A stretch of 64,000 bases of DNA, from positions 434,001 through 498,000 of the forward strand of contig JAIWNF010000020.1 in the NCBI GenBank assembly GCA_025093555.1, in the 5' to 3' direction. The notes beneath the pieces were generated by a model. That model saw only the letters and a program-made list of their open reading frames with translations, was not told the DNA's origin and searched no databases. The position numbers and the translations under genes were made by a program. Below, one piece after another: positions 26,926-38,900 of this stretch. Source of the stretch: Circinella umbellata (lineage: Eukaryota > Mucoromycota > Mucoromycetes > Mucorales > Lichtheimiaceae). Position 1 is the stretch's first letter, and the number at the start of each line of letters is the position of its first letter.

Positions 26926-27064
26926 TTAATATTTTTATTCATTATTATACATAGTATAGTCTTCTTTATATTTTTTTATTTACCCCCCTCTCTCTCTTAT
27001 ACTCACCAAAAAAAAAAAATAGAAACAGCAAAAAACGATAAAAATAAAATATGGGTGGCTCTAC

Positions 27065-27810
27065 CTATGCGATTCTTTTCTCGTGGGCTTTCAATTGTAG
27101 TGGTACAGCATCAACACGCATAGCCAATCCTCTTGTAATATTATCAGTATCCACTTCTCTTACTAAACATACTTCATTAAGAAACTATGTAAATTAGCTT
27201 TTTTCTTTCTATAACAACTTCTTATAAATGATATTCGTGTTAATCAATTTTACACTATTGAAACCATTTTAGTAAAATAAATATGTAATATATAAAAATA
27301 CTGTATAGGTATCAATTTTTACTTCCCAATTAGTGTTCACAAAACAGCGATATTATTCAATCCGTGCGTAATCTCTATGGTTACACGAATGTTCCATTAA
27401 CACGGTATGTTATCTGTGCGATTTTTAATGACACTGGTAACTATTTATTTGATAGTTCAAAAGCTAACCTAGTAAAATAAATAATATAAAGATGTATTGA
27501 TGATTACTGATCAATAGTACCAAAGTGTTCGAATAATATTATACACAAAAAAAAGGACCTTCCATTTTAAAAAAACAATCACTTTGATTACGTATATTAC
27601 CAATCTCTTACCTTTTGCTCTAATGCACTTGATAGACATTACGATTTGCATGAACTCATCGAATATTTTACGATTATCAAGGAAAGAAGAGCCATTCTAT
27701 AATTATTTCAACTTTTTTCACCGAACTACATATAATACGTATTCGTTAATTGTTCTTGAATAGTTCTGGCATTCAAGTAATAGTACTTATATTCCTGCAA
27801 AATAACTCCT
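27065..27810 (-). CDS. Unrecognised spliced gene in repeat copy A (3' coding unit, partial model)
   Basis: Four exon-like blocks read on the minus strand. The first starts near 27810 (...QEYKYYYLNARTIQEQL). It joins a block that starts after an ATTATAG acceptor (NGSSFLDNRKIFDEF...). A short block beginning TG-TCA (KIAQITYRVNGTF) and a last exon at 27184-27065 (FLNEVCLVREVDTDNI... ending HEKRIA and TAG) follow. The phases can be joined, with a weak GTAGTT donor and a GTGTAA donor. The start codon is not resolved. The composition is balanced and protein-like, unlike the flanks. I do not recognise the family. The same blocks exist in copy B, where the last exon is frameshifted, so this copy is the better candidate for a working gene. 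Confidence 0.4.
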
Positions 27811-28081
27811 TGACATGAAGAAAAACATATGTAATATGGTTCTCTGCTTTGTATGTTGATTTATTTAACTTCTATTACTCACTCAAGAAAGATCAGTGAG
27901 TAGGTTTTGAAGAATAACAATACAAAAATTGAATATGTATGTCTTCTTTTTTATTCTCTTAAAAAAGAATTCAAACATTTATTTCAGCAATATCTTAAAT
28001 CGCTAACACATACACATTACACATTCTTATAGTACATTGATTAACAAACTTAAACGTTTTTATTAAAGAAAAATATTATTA

Positions 28082-29062
28082 TTATTTAGTGTGTTGATGT
28101 CTAAGGTGAAAATGCATCTTTACATCACGGCCAAATGTAGCTGAATGTAAAGGAACAACACCTAATCTGTTCACAATCGTGGACGTTGAGAGACATATAG
28201 AACTCCTATCCTCCCACACAAGGTCGAACACTGCGAAAGACATCAAACTGAGCTTCCAACATGCCTACTTGTTGCCTACCACAAAAGCGAAAGAGATAAA
28301 GAATCGCTGGTTGCTGCGAAACAAGTTATTTTATAACTGTAGACTGACCTGGCGATCCGCATGATTAAAAAAGAGAGAATTGTTCCATGTGGTTCTTTTC
28401 TTGATCTGTAGGCTCTTTTGGTAAAGAGAGATATTAACTTTCGAGTAATGCAGTCATTGATAGTGGGGTCTGCACATAGCGTGGGTTATGTATTTTGTTT
28501 ATCTTATTCCAATATACCCCGTACCATGTTGAATTTTCTTTTTTATTGTTAGCTAGTGCAGCTCTAGTCTTTCGGTCGAGAGCGGCTGCGAGCTCATTGG
28601 CCACTTCAACCATGTCCTGAGCATGAATGGCTGGAGTACCTTCATACGTCCTTGACCTTTTTTTTCTATTTATATAATTTGTTGATACATGAGCACAAGG
28701 TGAGGAAGAATAGTAGTTGTTTTAAATGATGATATAAAATTATCGGCGATGTGTTTTTTATATGCACATGTCTACTCTGGCATAAAAATGATTAAGTCTG
28801 ATCAAACAAGAAAAAAATTACTTCACATATCTACGTTGAAATTTATATATTTCTTAAGACGAAATTAAGTGAGCACGCGCTGATCTCAGCTTATTGCTCT
28901 CGTCAGTCCAGAAAAAACAAAGCTCGGTCCTGATTCATATACCTACAATAAAGAGTATAAAATATTGATATTACGTACGTATAAAAAAAAGTTTTTTTTT
29001 TTACGGTTTTCTTTGTCAATAGTAAATTTCAATATCCCATAAGCTTGTCTGATGGCCTTATA
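28082..29062 (-). pseudogene. Unrecognised coding unit in repeat copy A (5' unit, exons without a full frame)
   Basis: Three protein-like exons are visible on the minus strand. They are 29062-29005 (YKAIRQAYGILKFTIDKEN, between good splice sites), 28656-28434 (RTYEGTPAIHAQDMVEV... ending SMTALLES and TAA) and 28264-28082 (ACWKLSLMSFAVFDL... ending FHLRHQHTK and TAA). An upstream block near 29190-29135 (HFSFEYWYFFYIQPISST) joins the first in phase. The phases from the first exon to the second do not match, and two of the exons end in their own stops. So this is either a decayed gene or the remains of two genes. No known domain was recognised. Confidence 0.4.
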
Positions 29063-29395
29063 CTGTAGCCAAAAATTTTGTTGATCAATACTATGCACGT
29101 GTACATATAAAAGTAAGAAAAGAGAATATTACTTACGGTTGAGCTGATCGGTTGAATATAGAAAAAATACCAATATTCGAAAGAAAAATGTTGGTTGTTG
29201 ATATTAGATATAAATTATAAACAAAAGGCTTCGTAGTTTTAGGAAATCATGTGGTTTTTTTTTTACGTATCATATATAATTTGAGTTTTTTTTTATTTAT
29301 ATCGCTTCATTTACATACGCTTTCTCATTCAAATCGAGCGGATGAATCCAGTTGTTTGTATAGAATTATCTTGTAATACTCCAACACACTAATAA

Positions 29396-30110
29396 TTAAA
29401 AAAGAAAAAGCAATCTATTGTTTACGAAAAATGAACTGCCTTCATGCCACCAGCTATTTTGCATTATATACAAATTCTCTGTTTTTTTTGGGTGGGTCCT
29501 ATTTTTGAGTTGTTTTTTAGTTATAACTTACTTGATCTTTTTTCTTAACTCTTCAAAACGAAATAACTTATATTTTAATTGTTTTGAAAAAAAAATATAC
29601 CAGATAAGTTCAAGTATAGAAAGGGAAAAAAGTTGTTTGTTAAAATGTCTTGATAATCCTTCAATAACATATACAGCATTTCCTCGTCTCCCTTTATTGA
29701 AAAATTTGACGTTTGGAAATACTTGAATGATAACTTCATCAAAATCTCTTTTCAGTAGTATCGTGTTATTATTTGTATGGTCGTTATTGTTATAAGTCAC
29801 ATAGTGTTTGGCTTTTAATTTCCCCAGATTGGTCAACGAGAACATTATCTCGGAGAATGATATACCAGGCAAATTAACATGGATGCAGTGTCTTTTCAAT
29901 ACTGGTACGAGTTACCACATTGTTGTATGATCAGCTTTATATTGTTCTTGTTTTTGTTGATGTTGCTCCTGCTCCTACTGCTGTACTATCGGTTCCAGAC
30001 GAGGCTGCTCTTCTGGTTCTTCTTGTTGTTCAGAAGTATCAGCTTTCTTGGGTACTTTAGAGGATTTTTTTTTCAAAAAAGTCTTGACGACCTTTTTTTC
30101 TGAGCGACAT
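29396..30110 (-). pseudogene. RFX-type winged-helix-like DNA-binding protein, probably broken
   Basis: An open block (about 29900-29532) encodes GISFSEIMFSLTNLGKLKAK and then RDFDEVIIQVFPNVKFFNKG, followed by RRGNAVYVIEGL. This resembles the core of RFX winged-helix domains (FGKLIRxVFPxLxTRRLGTRGxSKYHYYGL). It ends at a strong GTAAGT donor and joins in phase to a short last exon (29453-29396, WWHEGSSFFVNN...). The N-terminal part from the ATG at 30110 is basic and Gln/Glu-rich. It needs a 1-nt shift in an A7 run (30092-30098), and then meets TAG (29975-29977) and TAA (29912-29914) in the same frame. An intron from a weak donor could skip both stops, so loss of function is likely but not proven. 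The family assignment is by eye. Confidence 0.45.
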
Positions 30111-31471
30111 TAGAATAGTAAATGTGAAAGAGATTAAAAAAGTAAAACTAGCAGAGTTAGCTATCAATCGCTGTATATTTTTTAAATAAAAAGAATAGCT
30201 ATGACACAAGTGATACCGGTAGCTAATGGCTACGTATGGACCAATTAGAGCATAAACATTATCTTATTTATTACTTCAGGCTCATAGATTGGTATCATGT
30301 GCTGTCAATTGTAGTCACAGCTCGATCAAAAACACATAAATTTAAACTAGAGATATATGTACGTATAAGTATATGAATTGTCGATTATTTATTTTAATTA
30401 TTTTGAATGATATAATTTATATCTTTTTTTTTTCTAATAATAAAAACGATTAACGGTCTACGTTAGTAATCTCGACATTACATGTTAAGAAAATAAGGTG
30501 TAAAACTTAGTTTTTTTTTTGTTTTCTTTTCGAAACCAGAGTTCACAGAATAAAACCAACGAAAAACATGGATAAATAGAAATTTTCTGTTCTTGTCTGC
30601 TCTTCTCTGTGATCTGTGGATATCGGGTTTCATCCGTTATGACTAAACCAAGATTCACAGAATAAAACTGACGAAGACATGGATGAGCAAAAATTTTTGC
30701 CCTCGCCTGTTCATCTCTGTGATCTGTCAATATCGGTTTTCATTTGTTATGATTAAACCGGGATTTATTGAGGGAACCTCCCCCCCCCAATAAAAACATA
30801 GACGAAAAATTCTGTCTTCATCTGTTCTAATCTTCACGTCAAATAATATCTCGTGTCAAGTATTTCAATTGACTAAAATCACAAGAATGATCAAGCAAAA
30901 AAAAATCATCACCAAATAATATTATATGGATTACGTATTATACGAAGGTTAGTTATCAGTACACATAAATAATGCGTACATATACTAAAAAATATTATAT
31001 ATTAACCCATCTGCACTGGTAGTCACATCAGTATTTGAATTTATTTTCTTGATACGTATAATCTTCACCCAACACTGATTACTATTCTTGATTAAAGACT
31101 TGACAAAGTACAAAATTAAAGAAGCGTATGTTAATTAACTAAAAAAAGATACATACAGTAATTATTGCTTATAATTGAATATAGTCATGTAAAGATTTAT
31201 TGGTTTAAATTTTATAGCTTACTAAGTTCGATGGTGTTGTATCAATTTTTTTTTTTTGGTACTTTTATTTTATCAGATTTATATTTCCTAATGTATCTTT
31301 CTTCTGCCGACTGGGACAATCAAATGTAGCTAAATAAGTTAGACCACCGATAGCATATGTAAATTCAAATTCATGCCTCGTGCCAAAATTAAAAAAAAAT
31401 GCCGGCTATCGATGTAACCCGCTAGTCTTTCCTATTTTTATTTATTTATTTTTTGTTCTAAAATAAAAATA
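30111..31471. other. Intergenic region with a diverged tandem repeat
   Basis: Apart from the 112-bp tandem repeat listed separately, I see only AT-rich DNA, a C9 run at 30780-30788, and the promoter of the metal transporter gene near its right end. Confidence 0.5.
30535..30830. repeat. Diverged tandem repeat, ~112-bp unit, 2.3 copies
   Basis: The motif (A/T)TTCACAGAATAAAAC recurs at 30541 and 30653. CTCTGTGATCTGT...ATATCGG and ATGA(C/T)TAAACC recur at the same spacing. A third, partial copy from about 30768 keeps AATAAAA and GACGAAAAATTCTGTCTTCATCTG-like parts. The copies differ by roughly 15-20% by eye. It is non-coding. Confidence 0.7.
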
Positions 31472-33526
31472 ATGTTACGAGTACGAATTCTCGGCAGGAG
31501 AAAATTGTCGAACATATGTTTTAATAATACACTTCTACCACAATCTAGAGTCATTTCTACAGTACCTTCTTCATTGGTCATTCCTAAACAGCAACGCCAA
31601 CGTTCATGCCGGAGCCTTTTTTTCAATAATAGTCGTTATGAAGTAATGGGCGGAATAATAACACAAATTCGCTTCCATGGAAGTCACCAACATCGTCATG
31701 GTGAAGGAGACGAACATCACCATGTCCATGCTGATCTTGTTACTACGTTACAAAACTCAAGCAAGTATATATTTCTTCTTCCTTTGCTTTAGATATGCCT
31801 TATCAACAGACAAAATAAATGACAACAATTTATTAAAATAAATAATAGGTAAACGAGGTATGAGGATTACAATGATTGGGTTATTTGCCAACGTTGCGCT
31901 TACTGTATCGAAGGGTGTTGCTGGATGGTAAATAATAATAATATAGGAAGGATGAACTATATAATAGCTGCGCGGGAATGCGGACATAATGGAAAAGAAA
32001 ATCTGATAAGATATCTCTCTATATATACATTACAGGGTGATGAACTCAGCTTCATTATTAGCTGATGCAGTGCATTGTGGAAGTGGTAAATACTCGAACA
32101 TTTGAACATATCACTCCATACATGTATCCTAATAATTACATTTTGTTTATTTTTTAATCAAAGATTTATTGAGTGATTTTGTTACATTGTATACATTTAA
32201 AATGTCAAGAAAGCCACCAGATGCTTTGTACCCTTATGGTTATGGTAGCTTTTATTATATTACATAAACAATGAATAATTGGGGAGGAGGAAGAGTAAAA
32301 GAAAATTTGGGAAAGATGCTACCATTATAAATGAGAAGATAGTACACGAATGCCGAATATTAAAACTATTATTACTATTATACGTATATAGGCAAATATG
32401 AAACTTTGGGATCACTTACTGTGGCTGCATTTTTACTTACTGGTGGTATTGGTATTGGTATACATTCAATTGAATTATTAATGGCTATTATCAATGGATC
32501 AGCAGGCATGGTGGAAGCTACAGCTGCCGCTGCTACAGATGCAGCAGCTACAACAAGTAGCTCTACCAAAATTGGACATGGACACCAGCATGGTGGTATA
32601 TTAGATCCAAATGCTGCTTGGTTTGCAGGAATTAGTGTGATTGCAAAAGAATGGCTTTATAGAGCAAGTGAGTTTTTAATTTCATTGTTACATCAAAAAT
32701 CATAGTATATGTGTATAAGTATATGTATGGATAGAGTGAGCTCACTATTAGATATCGTCGCCGTTGTCATTGTCACCGTCATCATCGATATAATTATTAG
32801 CAATTAAGGTTGGGGTTTCTGAACGAAGCGAAGTGCTAATTGCCAATGCATGGTATGTGAATAATACAAATAACAGGGAGTAACAATAGATAAAAATTTT
32901 ACATGAGCGGTATTACTCGTATTTGAGTATAGTTTGCTAAGAAGAAAACAAAAAACCACTTTACTTTTTTTTTGTTGGGTCGTCATGATAGGCATCATCG
33001 ATCGGATGCTTATTCTAGTGCTGTGGCGCTTGTTGCTATTTTGGGAAGCTACGCTGGAATTCCTGTCTTAGATCCTTTGGGTGGAGTATTGGTTTCAGGG
33101 ATTGTTATAAAACAAGGCGGTGGAATTCTTTCATCCGCACTTAAAGAATTAATGGATCATGGTATTAATAAAAGTGAAGTGGATACAATTCGAAATGCAG
33201 TCAGGCAGGTTAAGGTATTGTATATCACAAAAAGATTGTCCATGTTTGTTTTTGAAAGGGAGTTACACAAGCCAGTTAATAACACAACTATTTATTAGGA
33301 GAAAGAGCCCGATTTAATTGATTTTCACTCTATACGAGGAAGAAAACAGGGGCCATTTCATCATGTCGATTTGACTCTTCAAGTAGATTCCGCTTTAACA
33401 ATGGAACAAGCACGTCGTATAGAAGAAAATGTACAAGGTGAAATCAAGAAACAGTTTCCTCAGGCCCAACAAGTATTAATTTATCTCGATTCAAGTAATC
33501 AAAAAAATATTCGATCCAATCCATAA
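31472..33526 (+). CDS. MMT1: Mitochondrial cation diffusion facilitator (MMT1/2-like metal transporter)
   Basis: This is a CDF-family carrier; the yeast Mmt1/2 proteins export iron from mitochondria. Eight exons: 31472-31760, 31849-31927, 32036-32085, 32164-32244, 32392-32667, 32801-32852, 32992-33214 and 33299-33526. They join in frame to 425 aa. The N terminus is basic and hydroxylated without acids (MLRVRILGRRKLSN), a likely mitochondrial presequence. A His-rich loop follows (HGSHQHRHGEGDEHHH, about aa 68-83). CDF metal-site motifs are DAVHCGSD (about aa 133-140) and HHRSDAYSS (about aa 277-285). The latter sits after KEWLYRATIKV, as in Mmt proteins. Membrane segments fit TM1 at GMRITMIGLFANVALTVSK and others up to VSGIVI. 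The first intron starts with GCAAGT rather than GT; no GT donor keeps the frame. The C-terminal CDF cytoplasmic domain contains HHVDLTLQVD. Confidence 0.93.
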
Positions 33527-33927
33527 ATTTTAATGATATGTAGATGAAGATATAGAAGAAATATATATGCGCTATATCACTGATAATGGTCCATATAATA
33601 ATAAAACATGTTGTTTTTGTTGTCTTTAATTAGAAATAGGATGGTAAGAATAATATAAGAAAAAACTGTAATGGGGCATGGAAAATGATATATTTGTAAG
33701 ATTGGTATATTAAAATGATTGGAATGGATGGTATATATCGCTGTTGCACTTAGGATACAAACAGCAGTAAGATTTGAAAGGAAAGAAAAATAAACAAATA
33801 ATACTGTTGCTAATTACAGAACTACCGGCGTTTTGCAATAAAAATATTAAATATAGAATTATGATGAGCTAATATATACAAAAACCAAAAGAAATAAAAA
33901 CTAGAAATCGTTGGATAACTGTTATTT

Positions 33928-34542
33928 TTATGGCAATGGTAATTTCTTGAGTTGGTCGTAAATATAGTTGCGGGAAGTTTCCCATTCGACATGAAGAGCG
34001 AATAACTCAGGGCCTTTCATGATTTGTACAAGCTCATCATAGCAATCGAGCCAATCACCCAAAACACGTTTGGCAGTGAGTAAATCATCTTCGTAGTATA
34101 TACTGCCTTGTGATTCTGTAGCATATGCAAGCTATAATTTATATATACATATTTTATTAGTTTACATTTGTTACGATTATAAAATATAAATCGTAAGATA
34201 AATGATGATAATATATACCTCTTCTTTTACTGTTTCATATAATTGTTCAAAATCACGTAACAAAGATTTTGTACGTTCTTCAGTAGTAGGAGATCGAGGT
34301 GGTTGTTGTTCATCAGCACAAGAAATAGATGATGATGATAGTGAAGGACGACGACAAATACGTTCAAGCCATCGACGAGGTGGCGTTAAGGAATTTTTTG
34401 TATTTTTTGTTGTTTTCTTGGTATTGCTATGACAGCCACATGTACAGTTACAACATGAAGCTACTGGTTCGACGGTATTATTTGCTACTGTTGGTGCTCC
34501 TGTAGTTGTAGAAAATAAACGAAAATTGGATTTTGAAAGCAT
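33928..34542 (-). CDS. Small unrecognised protein, possibly mitochondrial
   Basis: Two exons (34542-34219 and 34131-33928, phase 0) encode 175 aa. The N terminus MLSKSNFRLFSTTTGAP is basic and S/T-rich and could be a mitochondrial presequence. A cysteine cluster follows (CCNCTCGC, about aa 29-36). After a basic linker and a Ser-rich part, the C-terminal half is helical and charged (TKSLLRDFEQLYETVKEE, RVLGDWLDCYDELVQIM, HVEWETSRNYIYDQL). I do not recognise the family. The gene is convergent with the MMT-like gene (about 400 bp apart) and divergent from the pseudo-kinesin gene. Confidence 0.75.
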
Positions 34543-35924
34543 TTGTTATTGTTTTGAAGTTTGAATAAGAGTAGTAATGTAAATGAAAAAAGGTATAATG
34601 ATAATTGAAAAAAAATTGAAGAGACGACAACAAAAGAAAATGCCCCTTTATATATAGTAAGAGATGTTATCAGGGGGGATTTCTGTTTTGCTGCTAACTG
34701 ATTATTGTATAATGAATTAAAGGGATCGACAAGATTGTGATACCTTCCGACAACCGTGTGTCTTGTGGTTTCTGTCATATTTTCTCCCACAAAACCGGAA
34801 ATCTTTATTTATCTAGGATATGTTCCCAATATATAGCCCCTGATGCAACCCATACCTCACTATTCGCGTGTGTACCACCAAAAAAAAGTTATATATATAC
34901 AATCACAAGTCTATTATTACTATTATACATAAGAAGGTTATATTTTGTTTTGATGGGTGTCGCTGGTTTTTTTTTTGGTACATAAAAGAAGAAACAAAAG
35001 TGTGGCGTCAATCGCCATCAATTAATAACCAACCATAACGCCTGACAGATAACTGTTTTTTATAAGCAACTGGTTCTATTATTGTTTTTATGCAAAAAAA
35101 AAAGTAATGATTAAAGTGCTACGGATAAGCATGTTTCACAATGAAAGAAGCATGATGATGCTGGATTATGAATGATGATGTGGATCGTGCGCATCAAAGT
35201 GTTCATAAAATATGTTGCTTTATTGCCCAAATCGGGTTTCTATTATAAAATAAGGAGGGTATACGCAAAATCATGAGAGAAGTAGTGTAATCAATACACT
35301 TTTATTGAGTTGATGTGTTATTATTCGGTCAATTATCACCGCGAACAAATATTTTCTTTACTTACCCTTTTGTTCTGGCCCCTCCGAAATTTTTTATTTG
35401 TCATTATTCATATTTATTTTATTTACGCCCACATAATAAAAACATAACAAGTGCTTCTTTTATAGGTATTAGTTTTTTATCAAGTTTTTTTTCTACACCT
35501 TGCTCCTTATTAATGAATATCTTAAACAGGTTACTTTATTATTGTTTTAATGTTATTGTTATTAAATGGATTAGATTGATATAACGCAAAGAAAAAAAAA
35601 CTGTTTATAGAACTTATCAAAAGCAAAAGTGGGCTTGCTGTATATCTGTGTGTACGTATGTATGTAACACAAGTAACAAGCATGAAGGCATGCAAAAACC
35701 TCATGGTCGTGTCCAGTGTTATAAAGTAAAAGTTCATTAGTTCTTTTTTTATTTATGTACCCCATAATAAAATAAGTTCAATTTACTGGCAACAATTTTT
35801 ACTCTTTGTCTCTTTTAATATTTCTCTCGTTCACCTCCCTCCCCCCAAGAATATACTCTTTTTTACTGTCAACACTTCCTTTTCCCCTCTTTAATTATCT
35901 TTTCCTCCCCCCCCCCAAAAAAAA
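34543..35924. other. Divergent intergenic region before the kinesin-like gene
   Basis: No gene seen. A C-rich and T-rich leader (CTCCCTCCCCCC near 35837 and TCCTCCCCCCCCCC near 35903) lies directly before the ATG at 35925, consistent with a pyrimidine-rich promoter/5' UTR. Confidence 0.5.
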
Positions 35925-38900
35925 ATGAATATATCACCATTGAATGTTATCACTTGGCTTCATCATTCTATAAAAAATGTAAAATTACCTTATCCAGTAC
36001 CAGCTTTGAGCTTAGTCGATGATAATAATGATAATAATAGAAATAACGAGAATAAAAATAACAACTTGAATCAGTACATGGTGGTCAATGACAAAGAAGG
36101 TGCAATCGTTTTGGCAATTGCTTTTAATTCATTCATTTTGCTTAATTAACTATTCTTATATACTAAACATTTTTATTGCATAATAGCAGCAACCAATATT
36201 GCTGGAGTCACACCAGGGTGAGTCTTCTTTATATATTTGTTATGATATGGTCAATGACATATTATCATTATTATATAGTGAGAAGTTCACCTATAGTAAA
36301 TGCTTATCAGCTCGTAAGCATGGCATCAGTGCATGCTCTACAGAAATTCATCAAACTGTACAACTTGTATTAAATGGTATCAGTTTATGGCTTATTATAA
36401 TAAGAACATATATCTCATCCCTTTATTTCTTCATCTTTGAAAAAAAGAGCAAAAACTAAGTCTAATAATGATAATAATATTAATAATATATCATCAAAAA
36501 GGGTTCAATGCAGCTCTTGTTATGTTTTCTGTGGGGTAAGAAAGAACAATATAATATACGTTTGCTCACTTCTATATACATGCCTTTCGCTAATCATTTT
36601 TACTTGTTGTATAATAGAGATGCCGAATCATTCAAATTACGGTACACAATATGACTATATTGGGCTACTATATATTATAAACATTAAACATAATATTATA
36701 TTTTTATATAAAATAGTAAAGATATAGCTTATCAAGTAATCAACAAATTGGATGTTGAATTGATCAAACTTAATATTAAACGTAAAAAGGAAGGACAAGG
36801 AGAAATACAAGTAGATTATACGTAAAATGAATTGTTATTCTTGAAACATTTGATACATATAGTATAATCATATTTCAATTAACAATCTTATTATTACTAT
36901 TGTTTTTAGCTATATTGGAATAGTAGATAATTTTTGTTATGATCTTCGACTTGGTCATCGAATTGAAAGTAAAGTTATAATGTTAACAAATAATAATGAT
37001 AATAATAACAATAACAATAACAAAAGCATTAAAGGAACTCATCATCTCACATTGGTCATTTGTACATCAAAATAAAAATAAAGATATCGAATTATTGAAA
37101 AAGGGGTTAGAACCACTAATGAAGCGTGTTCCTCATGCAGCCAAGGTTTGGGATATTGTTAGTAGTGGATCTAACATGCCATTTATTGTACAATTACGAT
37201 TAACGGATGAGGCTAAATTTCTTGGAAATCTGGTGATTGCTGATTTATTACAACCCGAATTTCAAAAACCAGCTGTTGTGAAACCTGCCTGTGGAATTTA
37301 TCATTCATTTAGCCAATTACGAAGTAAAGTTTGCTTTGTTTGTTTTATACATTTTTCATATGCAAAAAAAAAAGGAAATCTTTCTAAATTTACCACCTTT
37401 CTTCTCTCTTTCTTTCTCATCATTAACGACTACCTTATTTACCAACATATTTTTTTATAATATTTAGGGGTTGTTGTTCGAGCTGTCACTACACACGACT
37501 TTTCAAAATCTTTTTCAGTTGACCTTAATTCTTGTGTCCTTACAAAATTTCTAGCCGAATATTTGGTTGGGTTAGGACGAACGGTGGTTATCATGCATCT
37601 AAATGTACATTATCCTTTCATTCTTTTTTTCCTTCTTATTTGAACAATATAAAACGACTAACAAAACATTAAATGAATGATCATTACCATCAAAAGGAAT
37701 CACTTTATCATAATATCGAAGAAACTTTATATGCTTTAAGATTTGCTCAATTTCTTCAAACCATTCAATGCTGTATTGTCCCCAACAAGTCGGATATTCG
37801 AGTCGAATATTATCGCCGATGTTTATTTGATATCATTCACCAATATGAAGCTGAAAAGGCAATATATATATAACACAACTTATACACCGAATTACAATAA
37901 GGAAATGAATGGACTTATAAGACTAATAACAAATATTATATTTTCAAAAAAAAAAAAGGTGGAACATGATCGATGTAAGAAAGATCTAAAATTACAAGAG
38001 AAAGAATTAACTCGGGTCACGGAGTTATTGAATTTACAGAAGCAACGTATTGAAAAGCTCGTGGTTGAATGTTCTAATCAGCAGCAATCACTGCGACAAA
38101 AGAACAATGTTGTTGATAAAGGCAGTCGTGATACAAAGAAAAGCGTTAATACGGGGCAAGAAAAAGAAGGAAAGGATAATGATGATTCAGAATATGCAAC
38201 AAAAACTGGCCGAACTCACTTAGAACAGGTAAATATAAGAGAAGCTATACTTAGTTTACCCATTGCATACATGTACGTTTTGCAAACTAAATAATTATTT
38301 CCGAGAATACTAAAAAGAATGCATTAATTTTTTTTGTGCTCCTTATTTTTGTTAGACCAATGACCTGCATATTATGTCCAGCATCCCTGATGACACAGCC
38401 ACACCTGACCATAAAAAACATAGGGAAAGAGAACGTCCTAATATCAGTTTGAACGCAGCCTGGGATAAAGTTCAGGCTATCGATGCAGAGTTTTACGCAT
38501 TGGAGCAAGAAGAAAAGCGTCGTCTATTGGAAATCGAATTAAGTATATAATGCATTTTTTTTTGTGGGATAATAGAAAAAGAAAATATTAGGATTCACAT
38601 TTCTAATTGTTATTTCTAGTTACTTTACGCAATCGCTCCAATGCATTGAACTCTGTACGGATAAATGACAACGGCAGTGTACAAAATCAAGAAAAACAAG
38701 CAAAATCAGAGACTAATAGTAGTGATAGTAGTGACTTGGTTATTATCGAGGTAAATATGGATGCTTACTTTCTGTTTTTATATATACGTATCAAATAATC
38801 CTCTATATCCTATTTAGTCTCTGAATAAAAATGAAGTACAACCAAAGAATCCACATGACCAGAAATATTCGGAGCATTTTGTGGATCACAAAAATGATCC

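Larger units (their letters stand above)
26926..29292 (-). repeat. Inverted ~2.3-kb duplication, copy A
   Basis: The reverse complement of this interval matches 50381-52614 almost end to end. The shared block starts at TTAATATTTTTATTC (26926 side) and ends at the CATATATAATTTGAG stretch followed by a T run (29292 side). Identity is high, with long stretches of more than 50 nt identical, point differences, and several small indels. Copy A has about 110 extra nt near 28850-28960 and ~20 extra nt near 29225. I see no clear terminal inverted repeats or target duplications, so it is either a segmental duplication or a mobile element of unknown type. The orientation is given as that of its coding exons. 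Confidence 0.85.

Noticed and set aside
28179..28364. Plus-strand frame in repeat copy A
   Set aside because: The minus strand carries the protein-like exon with splice acceptor and stop; the same exon is kept in copy B.
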